DNA of 12,728 bases from Anaerolineaceae bacterium UBA6801 (lineage in GTDB: Bacteria; Chloroflexota; Anaerolineae; Anaerolineales; Anaerolineaceae), in the NCBI GenBank assembly GCA_002452315.1, contig DKFH01000060.1, positions 11,422 to 24,149 of the forward strand, written 5' to 3'. The notes beneath the pieces were generated by a model. It saw only the letters and a list, made by a program, of their open reading frames with translations, was not told where the DNA came from and did not search any database. Of the stretch, positions 6,801-12,728 are shown piece after piece. Position 1 is the first letter of the stretch, and every line of letters begins with the position of its first letter. Position numbers and translations under genes: made by a program.

Positions 6801-7784
6801 TCAATCTTGCCAATTAACCCCATCATCACTGACGGCGAGCCGCTTACCCCCATATTGAACCTTGCGGCGAAGATCGCGATAAACCAGGAACAGTTTCCCC
6901 AGCCCCAATGCACCGCCCAACGCCTGGAGCCATTTGTACCAGACCCTTAAAACAGCTTTCGGTTTTGTTTTCCAGGCCTGGCGGAAATGTCCCAGTGCTT
7001 TGGCAGGCAGGCCGGAGTCAATCAGCCTGCGGGCAGAAAAGATGTGCAGACCCGCCCTGATTTTCTGATTATGCTGCTTAAAAACATCTTCAAACTGCGG
7101 TTCTGAGCGCAGCCCTTCAACAAATTGAAAGGCTTCATCCACAAAACGGGCCGACATGGCAATCGTCTTGGCATCCTCATGGGTGCGCTCCACCGCCCAA
7201 AATTGGCCCACATGCCAGATGGGATAATTGACCGCAATTCGCACCCACAGCTCATGGTCCAAAATCAGGTGGCTTTCAGGACGCAGGTACCCGGCTTGAA
7301 CCACAGCAGCCTGCCGCATGAACACTGCCGGCTGCAGCAAAACGTTAAAGGCCAGCAAATCATCGACAGTGTACTGCTGGTAGGGATGCCAATCCAGCAA
7401 ACGCCCCGCCTCATCCACCATCACGCCGTCCCCATATACCATGCCGGCTTCAGGGTGTGCTGCAAATGCCGCCACGGCCTGGCTAACCACGTCACAACGG
7501 TAGTAAAAATCATCCGAATTGATCCAGGCAACGATCTCACCCTGCGCTCTTTGGAAGCCCTTATTAATCGCATCGGCCTGGCCCTGATCCTTCTCAGAAA
7601 CCCAATATGCCAACCGATCCGCATAGCGTTCAATGATCGCCTGGCTGCCGTCCGTCGACCCCCCGTCGATCACCAGGTATTCAATGTGCGGATAATCCTG
7701 GCACAACACAGAGCGCAGTGTATCTTCGATATAACGCGCCTGGTTATAAGATGGGGTAATGATTGAAACAAGGGGCAGCGACAT
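6801..7784 (-). CDS. Family 2 glycosyltransferase with helical C-terminal extension
   Basis: From the ATG at 7784 the protein is 327 aa. The GT-A catalytic part occupies about 1-220: VSIITPSYNQ at the N-terminus, DGGSTDGS at 40-47, NSDD at 89-92 as the DXD site, and LDHELWVR at 175-182 with the acceptor-side acidic residues. Beyond the part shared with the GT2 at 2370 there are about 100 extra residues, including a helical stretch (ARRLIDSGLPAKALGHFRQA) that resembles a single TPR-like unit and might bind a partner. A GTG at 7805 would overlap the upstream stop codon as GTGA and add 7 residues. I prefer 7784 because conserved GT2 sequence starts right after it, but the GTG is a real alternative. 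The reaction is inferred to be cytoplasmic sugar transfer; donor and acceptor are unknown. Confidence 0.88.
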   Translation of the reverse strand: MSLPLVSIITPSYNQARYIEDTLRSVLCQDYPHIEYLVIDGGSTDGSQAIIERYADRLAYWVSEKDQGQADAINKGFQRAQGEIVAWINSDDFYYRCDVVSQAVAAFAAHPEAGMVYGDGVMVDEAGRLLDWHPYQQYTVDDLLAFNVLLQPAVFMRQAAVVQAGYLRPESHLILDHELWVRIAVNYPIWHVGQFWAVERTHEDAKTIAMSARFVDEAFQFVEGLRSEPQFEDVFKQHNQKIRAGLHIFSARRLIDSGLPAKALGHFRQAWKTKPKAVLRVWYKWLQALGGALGLGKLFLVYRDLRRKVQYGGKRLAVSDDGVNWQD

Positions 7785-7801
7785 TAAGCTCTTTACTCCA
7801 A

Positions 7802-9772
7802 TCACCAGGTAATAACATCTGGCTTCATATACAGGGTCAGGGGTAAGCCCTCATAACCTTCTAACGGCCATCCGCCGATAAGCAGATAATTACCTTCCAG
7901 GGCAATTTTTGGCGGTGCAGCTTCCAATACGATGATCCCGCAGGGATCGAAATTCTCGGTTGCATGCACAGCCGATAAGTTTTCTACGTCCATATGCTCC
8001 AGGTAATAATCCCGAGAATCCGGGGTTAGTGTACCCCAAATCAGGTACTCAGGTGAGTTTCCACCAATCGACATCCCATACGTGCGGCACCCGGATATCT
8101 CCATCAGGTGCGTCAACTCCAGCACCGCACCCTCGTAAATACGGTGATTTGCAAACCGCAAACCCCTGCGAGACATCCGCCAGATGCTGTTACGATTTTC
8201 AGCAGACCACGAAAATGAACGGGAGTAATTATTGATCAAAGGGTTGACCATCACAAGGATTAATACAATCGCAAATAATCCTGATGTCCAGCGCGGTTTG
8301 AGCATCCCAATCAGGCAGCCCACAACCGGCGCAAACAACGCATAATAGAAAATAAAATAACGTGTTCCCCACGCTTGCCAGCGGAAAACCCCGGAAAAGA
8401 AGACCATCCCGACAATAGCAGACAGGGATAAGCCCAGGGCAGTTTTAGCCTGGGAATGGTTTATGCGGCGCAGCATGAGTACAATCACCGCTATGAATGC
8501 AAAGCTCGTGATCACAAAATGGATTGGGTTACCGGCCACTTCCTCTCGTGTCGGATTGCTGTAAAATGCCTTTGGCCCAAGCGTGGTATCAAGGTCAAAC
8601 AGTGGTATCCCCATCACGTCATGCAACGCCGCAAGTTGATCTTCAACCACCTGATTCACCCTCCCCACGCTAGAAAGCTGCAGGGCAGTATTGCGAGTCA
8701 GATTTGAAAACAGGACATCCACACCAAAACGCCCATTGACAATGAAACCCGCCTCACTGGTATTCGTCGGATCGCCAAAGGTCAGCGTATTGCGCACCCA
8801 ATGCCCCCCATTAAGGAGCAGAACTGAAAGCAACCCAATACCTGCAAAGACTAATGTCTTCCGACAGCCGCTATTGCGGAGCATGCTCCATAACAACCAC
8901 AACAGCAAAGGCAGGCTAAAGATCACAAAATGCCCCTTGGTCATCACACCCAAAGCAAAAGCCAACCCGGCAGAGACATAATCCATCCAACCCAAGGGAT
9001 GATAAACGGCTTTAACCACATAATACGCAAGCGCCATAAAGAAAGCCGTTAGCACAACATCATTCTTCCCCCCGGAAGCCTGCAGGACCACAATTGGAAG
9101 GCTGACAAAAAATAAAGCCGAAACAAGCTGTCCGCGGCGGTTGACCCCTATCAGCTTTGCGATCGTGACAACAGCTACGAGGATAAAAACCAGGCTGTAC
9201 CATTGGTGAAAAGCCGATAACGTATCCCGGCCTGCTAAAAGCTGCCAGTGCAGCTGGGAGAACTCGCTAAATGGCGGATAGTAGAGCTGCCAGGTGATGG
9301 ATGTGGGGAAAAAGGTAAGCGCACGGTTTTGAACCCAATACATCACGCGGCTCATGTGATAGGTTAGCACATCATGGATATTGGGTGGAGACATCACGGC
9401 TGTGATCAAAATTATAATTAACGTGAGAAAGATCACCGCCAGGAGAGAAAGATCGAACCATTCAAAGGTCACCCCCTTGAGGATCGCTTTAAGTTTGCTC
9501 CTGGCTTTCGTGAAAGTCTTATATCGCACATGCCCAACGATCAGAAAGAGCAGGGCTGATGTCCACAGTGCAGCCACACCTGTTGTAGTCAGTGCACGGA
9601 ATAGGCTCAGGAGTTCTGTCCCCAATGCTAAATACGCTGACCAAAATAAAGCTGTTTGGATTAGCGCTTCCTGCCATTCCACAGGACCGTCCCCAGGCTG
9701 GGGCTGCCGGGCAATGAGAAATAAAAACAACAGAAAGAAGGCAATAATGGGTAAAAGCGCTAAAAATAACAC
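7802..9772 (-). CDS. Large GT39/PMT-like membrane glycosyltransferase
   Basis: This 656-aa polytopic protein starts at a GTG (9772) with AAGGA eight bases upstream. Two hydrophobic segments lie in residues 1-80, then a basic stretch (83-100), then a third helix leading into an external loop with SPPNIHDVLTYHMSR (128-142) and YWVQN (145-149). An Asp followed by a TYH/R-rich segment after the helix is the place of the catalytic acidic residue in PMT_2-type GT-C enzymes; Asp134 is the candidate. About ten more hydrophobic segments follow, with a soluble C-terminal domain of about 120 residues. It lacks the WDE and FGTPEEN motifs of the two smaller membrane proteins, so it belongs to a different subfamily. 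It probably transfers a sugar from a polyprenyl-phosphate donor on the outer membrane face. It lies 30 bases behind the MptE-like gene and may overlap the next GT2 gene. Confidence 0.75.
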   Translation of the reverse strand: MLFLALLPIIAFFLLFLFLIARQPQPGDGPVEWQEALIQTALFWSAYLALGTELLSLFRALTTTGVAALWTSALLFLIVGHVRYKTFTKARSKLKAILKGVTFEWFDLSLLAVIFLTLIIILITAVMSPPNIHDVLTYHMSRVMYWVQNRALTFFPTSITWQLYYPPFSEFSQLHWQLLAGRDTLSAFHQWYSLVFILVAVVTIAKLIGVNRRGQLVSALFFVSLPIVVLQASGGKNDVVLTAFFMALAYYVVKAVYHPLGWMDYVSAGLAFALGVMTKGHFVIFSLPLLLWLLWSMLRNSGCRKTLVFAGIGLLSVLLLNGGHWVRNTLTFGDPTNTSEAGFIVNGRFGVDVLFSNLTRNTALQLSSVGRVNQVVEDQLAALHDVMGIPLFDLDTTLGPKAFYSNPTREEVAGNPIHFVITSFAFIAVIVLMLRRINHSQAKTALGLSLSAIVGMVFFSGVFRWQAWGTRYFIFYYALFAPVVGCLIGMLKPRWTSGLFAIVLILVMVNPLINNYSRSFSWSAENRNSIWRMSRRGLRFANHRIYEGAVLELTHLMEISGCRTYGMSIGGNSPEYLIWGTLTPDSRDYYLEHMDVENLSAVHATENFDPCGIIVLEAAPPKIALEGNYLLIGGWPLEGYEGLPLTLYMKPDVITW

Positions 9773-9802
9773 GGTCTTTATCCTTGCAACATCGCTGAAA
9801 AC

Positions 9803-10618
9803 TTAAAACAAACGATCAAATTCCACTTTGGAGAAGATTGTTAACTTTCCACCCACCGTGGCATCCAAAATCTGGCGCCCGTCAGCCTCGTAAGCTGATT
9901 TAGCCAGATGGTAAGCCCGCTCCGAGCCTTCCAGGTCAGGCAATTGCCAGCGGAAACCCTTACCAAAATATTGGGCTGAGAAATGATTGGGGTCATCCCC
10001 CTCTGAGGTGACCACGGCGTTGGCAGGGCCCTTGGTGGCAAAGTTGTGGTCCACCCCGATCAGAATCGCCTGAGAAAAGCCCATAAAATAAGCCAGCTGC
10101 AAGCACACATAAGTGACGGTAAAACCCTCAAACAGGCGCCCGGTAGCATCCCCGTTGAAGTCTTCAGGGGGGGTGTAATCCGTATCCAAAAACAGGGTCG
10201 ACTCATCCGCCTGAAAATATTGGCGGGCACGCCAGGTGACAAACTTGGGCAGTTCCAGCGCAGCCAGATCCTGATGGCACTGCTCCAACACCAGATCATT
10301 GACGGATACCAGGCAGGAGGTTTTGAAATCATAATCATCAAAGGCCAGGTAGATGCGGTTCATCCCCAGGGTGAACTCACCCGCCAGCTTGCTCAGGTCA
10401 GTGTTGCGCAAACTAGGACCATTGCCCACCACAAAACAGCGTTCGCCCTGGAAACGGTTTCGCCACGCCTCCAGGCGCGCCTTGTTCTTCATCCAGACGG
10501 GTGAAAAAATGCGCGCCAACAGGTGTCGGTCACGGTTGTACCAGTCCCAATACCGGTCCGAGGCGAACTGCCACATTGGATCAGGGATGATTTGTTTGAT
10601 GTCATCTTTATCAACCAT
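9803..10618 (-). CDS. DUF115 / MptE-like protein, probable glycan enzyme
   Basis: The protein is 271 aa with no membrane segment. After an aromatic N-terminal part (1-58) the Rossmann-like core begins with CFVVGNGPSL (61-70) and TLGMNRIYL (83-91). It continues to ILIGVDHNF (185-193) and DPNHFSAQYFGKG (209-221). GNGPSL plus GVDHxF is typical of the DUF115 superfamily. That superfamily includes archaeal 6-hydroxymethylpterin diphosphokinase MptE, the Maf flagellin-glycosylation proteins, and proteins resembling GT42 sialyltransferases. Its place between sugar-nucleotide genes and glycosyltransferases argues for transfer or handling of a nonulosonate-type sugar rather than pterin metabolism; this is inference. 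It follows the SDR gene after 3 bases, with its ribosome binding site (GGAG) inside the end of that gene, so the two are translationally linked. Confidence 0.8.
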   Translation of the reverse strand: MVDKDDIKQIIPDPMWQFASDRYWDWYNRDRHLLARIFSPVWMKNKARLEAWRNRFQGERCFVVGNGPSLRNTDLSKLAGEFTLGMNRIYLAFDDYDFKTSCLVSVNDLVLEQCHQDLAALELPKFVTWRARQYFQADESTLFLDTDYTPPEDFNGDATGRLFEGFTVTYVCLQLAYFMGFSQAILIGVDHNFATKGPANAVVTSEGDDPNHFSAQYFGKGFRWQLPDLEGSERAYHLAKSAYEADGRQILDATVGGKLTIFSKVEFDRLF

Positions 10619-10621
10619 GTG

Positions 10622-11401
10622 CTACTCCGTGCTCAGCCGGGCTGTAGCACCCCCATCAACGATGATCGCCTGCCCGGTCATAAAGGATGATTGTTGATTA
10701 TCCGCCAAAAAGTAGATCGATCGGGCGATCTCTTCTGGCTGCCCTACCCGGCCATTGACTGTCTTGCGGGCCAGGTTTTCCAACCTGTCCAGGATAGTAC
10801 CGTCACCTGCGTGACCGCGGCTCAAGCCCGCGCGCAGCATGGGTGTATCCACCGCACCGGGCAAAATTGCGTTGACCCGGACCTCATCCGGGGCAAACTC
10901 AATCGCCATGGCACGGGTCAGCGCTAGTAGACCACCCTTGCTGGCAGCATAGGCGGCGATATCCGCCGAGGTAGCCACCGCATGCACAGATGAGACGTTC
11001 ACAATCGCAGCGCCGCCGCAGTGGGCTTGCTTGGCCAACAGGGGATGGGCTAACTTAGCGCCCAGGAACACAGAGCGCAGGTTAGAAGCCATCACCAGAT
11101 CCCATTCCTCAGCGGTTGTTTCCAGTATGGGTTTGGCAATCTGGACGGCGGCGTTGTTCACCACCGCATCCAGGCGATCCGTAAAGGCCGAAACCTGCGT
11201 GTAGATCGATTCAATCTGTTCAGGCAGGGAAATATCCGCCTGGATGTACATGCCCTCGTCTGGAAAACCCTCATATTTCGCCTGACGGTCCACACCGATC
11301 ACTTTCCAGCCGTTTTTAGTGAACACATCTACCGTCGCTCGGCCAATTCCGCCAGCAGCGCCAGTGATCAACAAAATCCGGTTTTCATTTGCTGTCATCA
11401 T
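10622..11401 (-). CDS. SDR family NAD(P)-dependent oxidoreductase
   Basis: This 259-aa classical short-chain dehydrogenase has the full set of motifs: TGAAGGIG (13-20) for the dinucleotide, Asp38 after the second strand (which favours NAD over NADP), NNAA (82-85), Asn107, Ser138, and Tyr151 with Lys155 (YAASK) as the catalytic group. The C-terminal PGAVDTPM and IIVDGG segments are also normal. It should oxidise or reduce a hydroxyl/keto group, probably on the sugar made by the cluster; the substrate is not visible. The start at 11401 has GAGGA six bases upstream; a second ATG follows directly. The gene lies 58 bases behind the hydroxyacid dehydrogenase and 3 bases before the MptE-like gene. 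Comparable SDRs (for example PtmA) occur beside cytidylyltransferases in legionaminate loci, but sequence alone does not prove the same step. Confidence 0.9.
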   Translation of the reverse strand: MMTANENRILLITGAAGGIGRATVDVFTKNGWKVIGVDRQAKYEGFPDEGMYIQADISLPEQIESIYTQVSAFTDRLDAVVNNAAVQIAKPILETTAEEWDLVMASNLRSVFLGAKLAHPLLAKQAHCGGAAIVNVSSVHAVATSADIAAYAASKGGLLALTRAMAIEFAPDEVRVNAILPGAVDTPMLRAGLSRGHAGDGTILDRLENLARKTVNGRVGQPEEIARSIYFLADNQQSSFMTGQAIIVDGGATARLSTE

Positions 11402-11459
11402 GCTTTTTCCTCACTTATCAACGAAAAATGCATCGCTCTTTCTTCAATACATAAACCGA

Positions 11460-12437
11460 TCAAGCAGAATATTGGGTCCGCAACACTGATAGCGGCTCCG
11501 GGTCAATTTCCATCCCGATCAGCAAATTCTTAATGGTATTCCAGTGTACCCGCTCCCAGAACAATGGGCTGGAATTTGAGTTGTGCGGCGCCAACATGAC
11601 CTGGTCCATACCCCGCAAGGGGCTCGCGGCGGGCAGCGGTTCAACTTCGAACACATCCAGGGCTGCTCCGCCTATCGTCCCGTTTTGCAGAGCAGCCACC
11701 AGGGCTGGCTCGTCCACCACCGGGCCGCGCGCGGTGTTTATCAAAACAGCACCAGGCTGGCACAGGGCCAGGGTCTCGGCGTTGACAAGGTGGTAACTGG
11801 TCGGGTTGAGGGTACAGTTAATGCTGATGAAATCCGAACGGGCCATCAAATCCGCCAAATCGGTCATCTCAACACCGTATTCCAACAGAAAGTCCGGCTC
11901 GATCTCGATGATATCGTTGCCCAGCAGTTTCATGCCAAACGCCCGCGCCCTGCGGATGACTGCCTTGCCAACGTTGCCCACGCCAATCACGCCCAGGGTG
12001 CTCTCCGCCAGGGTCTTGCCGACGAACTTCTCCCAGTCTCCCGCCTTGATGGCAGTATCCAGCCATGGCAGCTGCCGGGAAAAGGCCAGCATATACCCGA
12101 TCACGCTTTCAGAGACGGGTACCGTGAACGCATTGGGCGTGTTGCCAACCATCACGCCCAATTCTTGTGCTGCGGCCTGGTCAATCGAATCAATCCCCGT
12201 CCCCCATTTCGAGATCACCCGCAAGCGCGGGGTACAAGCCTCAATCACCCGGCGGGTATACCGGTCATCACCGCAGATGGCGCCATCAAACATCCCCGCG
12301 TGGACCAGCAGCTCCTCCTCCGACAGGCGTTCATTTACAACCGGGGTGATGATGTCCAGGTTGAAAGCTTGCAGCACCTGCCGAAAGCGTGTCATCTCCG
12401 GCAGCATATAAGGCGCTGAGACCAAAACCGTTTTCAT
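11460..12437 (-). CDS. D-isomer-specific 2-hydroxyacid dehydrogenase (PGDH-like)
   Basis: The protein is 325 aa, close to the compact single-subunit members of the family, with no C-terminal ACT regulatory domain. The substrate-binding part carries SKWGTGIDSID (76-86). The NAD-binding part has GVGNVG (152-157) and an acidic residue after the next strand (Asp175). The catalytic residues are in place: Arg237 in NTARGP, Glu266 in DVFEVEP and His285 in LAPHNSNSS. It should oxidise a D-2-hydroxyacid or reduce a 2-ketoacid with NAD(H). The lack of an ACT domain and the location in a glycan cluster next to a CMP-sugar cytidylyltransferase argue against serine biosynthesis and for a role with an acidic sugar or a small acid substituent (inference). 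A GGAG site lies seven bases before the ATG at 12437; the upstream gene ends 46 bases away. Confidence 0.9.
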   Translation of the reverse strand: MKTVLVSAPYMLPEMTRFRQVLQAFNLDIITPVVNERLSEEELLVHAGMFDGAICGDDRYTRRVIEACTPRLRVISKWGTGIDSIDQAAAQELGVMVGNTPNAFTVPVSESVIGYMLAFSRQLPWLDTAIKAGDWEKFVGKTLAESTLGVIGVGNVGKAVIRRARAFGMKLLGNDIIEIEPDFLLEYGVEMTDLADLMARSDFISINCTLNPTSYHLVNAETLALCQPGAVLINTARGPVVDEPALVAALQNGTIGGAALDVFEVEPLPAASPLRGMDQVMLAPHNSNSSPLFWERVHWNTIKNLLIGMEIDPEPLSVLRTQYSA

Positions 12438-12483
12438 AGGTTAGCTCCAAAAGTTATGTGTTTGGGGGTTGAGCGGGCAGCGA

Positions 12484-12728
12484 TCATTGACCATACATCT
12501 GGCGATAGAGCGTTTCCGCAATAATAAATTCCAATTCATCATCAATATCCCGGGCTTCAGCAGCCGGGATCTCGAACATCAACGGGCGTTCACCCAGACG
12601 GTTGCGCCGGCTGACCAGGTTCTGGCGTGTGAAAATATACAGGCAAGAATTCTCTTCATACAGCGGCGGCAGATCCTGGGTGCGCAGGAGGATATTCGGG
12701 TTGTGGTTGACGGGCCGCCCGAGCTGAT
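12484..12728 (-). CDS. Acylneuraminate cytidylyltransferase family protein (partial, C-terminus)
   Basis: Only the last 80 codons are inside the window; the gene continues past the right edge. The reading frame starts with the codon at 12726-12724 and ends with TGA at 12486-12484. The visible part contains the family pattern QDLPPLYEENSCLYIFTR (residues 17-34 of the fragment), then GERPLMFEIPAAEARDIDDE. In CMP-sialate, CMP-legionaminate and CMP-Kdo synthetases the corresponding region holds the acidic-sugar-binding Arg/Pro segment and the DID/DIDxxxD metal- and substrate-binding acidic residues near the C-terminus. The enzyme would activate a nonulosonate-like sugar with CTP. Which sugar cannot be told from this end alone. 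It is the first visible gene of the minus-strand cluster, 46 bases before the hydroxyacid dehydrogenase. Confidence 0.82.
   Translation of the reverse strand, partial: QLGRPVNHNPNILLRTQDLPPLYEENSCLYIFTRQNLVSRRNRLGERPLMFEIPAAEARDIDDELEFIIAETLYRQMYGQ

Noticed and set aside
7125..7766. Plus-strand open frame (213 codons)
   Set aside because: It is antisense to the GT2 gene with intact DGGSTDGS and NSDD motifs, so it is a shadow frame.
10046..10504. Plus-strand open frame (152 codons)
   Set aside because: It is antisense to the MptE-like gene and shows no recognisable domain.
11583..12419. Long plus-strand open frame (278 codons)
   Set aside because: It is antisense to the hydroxyacid dehydrogenase, whose motifs are complete; the antisense product is rich in His, Gln and Arg, as expected of a shadow frame.
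1..12728. CRISPR array, tRNA or rRNA genes, insertion sequences
   Set aside because: I found no spaced direct repeats, no tRNA-like cloverleaf or rRNA signature, and no transposase; nearly all the sequence is covered by metabolic and glycan genes.

Overview
The window looks like a chromosomal piece of a bacterium with moderate GC content, most likely a member of the Chloroflexota (class Anaerolineae). That placement is an inference from the overall style of the proteins (the KBL-like enzyme, the large multi-pass glycosyltransferases, the small Cys-rich protein) and from the heptanucleotide tandem repeats in the spacers. No rRNA or tRNA is present to confirm it.

Layout. The left end (1-1290) holds one plus-strand gene for a PLP-dependent glycine C-acetyltransferase (2-amino-3-ketobutyrate CoA ligase, kbl). 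It has its own probable promoter and is flanked on both sides by 7-bp tandem repeats. A perfect 14-bp hairpin at 1522-1553 lies in the convergent spacer. Everything from 1561 to the right end is on the minus strand. The first two of these, in plus-strand order, are a small Cys-rich protein with its own promoter (1561-1815) and a DUF1232 membrane protein (1942-2298).

From 2370 to 12728 a single polysaccharide or glycoconjugate cluster reads right to left. In transcription order it contains: the C-terminal end of a CMP-sugar cytidylyltransferase (12484-12728, truncated by the window edge), a D-2-hydroxyacid dehydrogenase, an SDR oxidoreductase, a DUF115/MptE-like protein, a large GT-C type membrane glycosyltransferase, a GT2 glycosyltransferase, two tandem paralogous GT-C type membrane proteins, and a second GT2. 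Several junctions overlap by 4 bp or are separated by only a few bases, so most of the cluster is probably one operon.

How the genes may work together. The upstream part (cytidylyltransferase, hydroxyacid dehydrogenase, SDR) looks like the making and nucleotide activation of an acidic sugar of the nonulosonate/Kdo type or a relative. The MptE-like protein is best read as a glycan-assembly enzyme rather than a pterin enzyme. The downstream part supplies two cytoplasmic GT2 transferases and three multi-pass transferases that probably use lipid-linked sugar donors outside the membrane. The final product cannot be deduced from this window. The points most worth a second look are the cytidylyltransferase/dehydrogenase/SDR/MptE-like set, the duplicated membrane transferases with their shared private motifs, and the unnamed Cys-rich protein.
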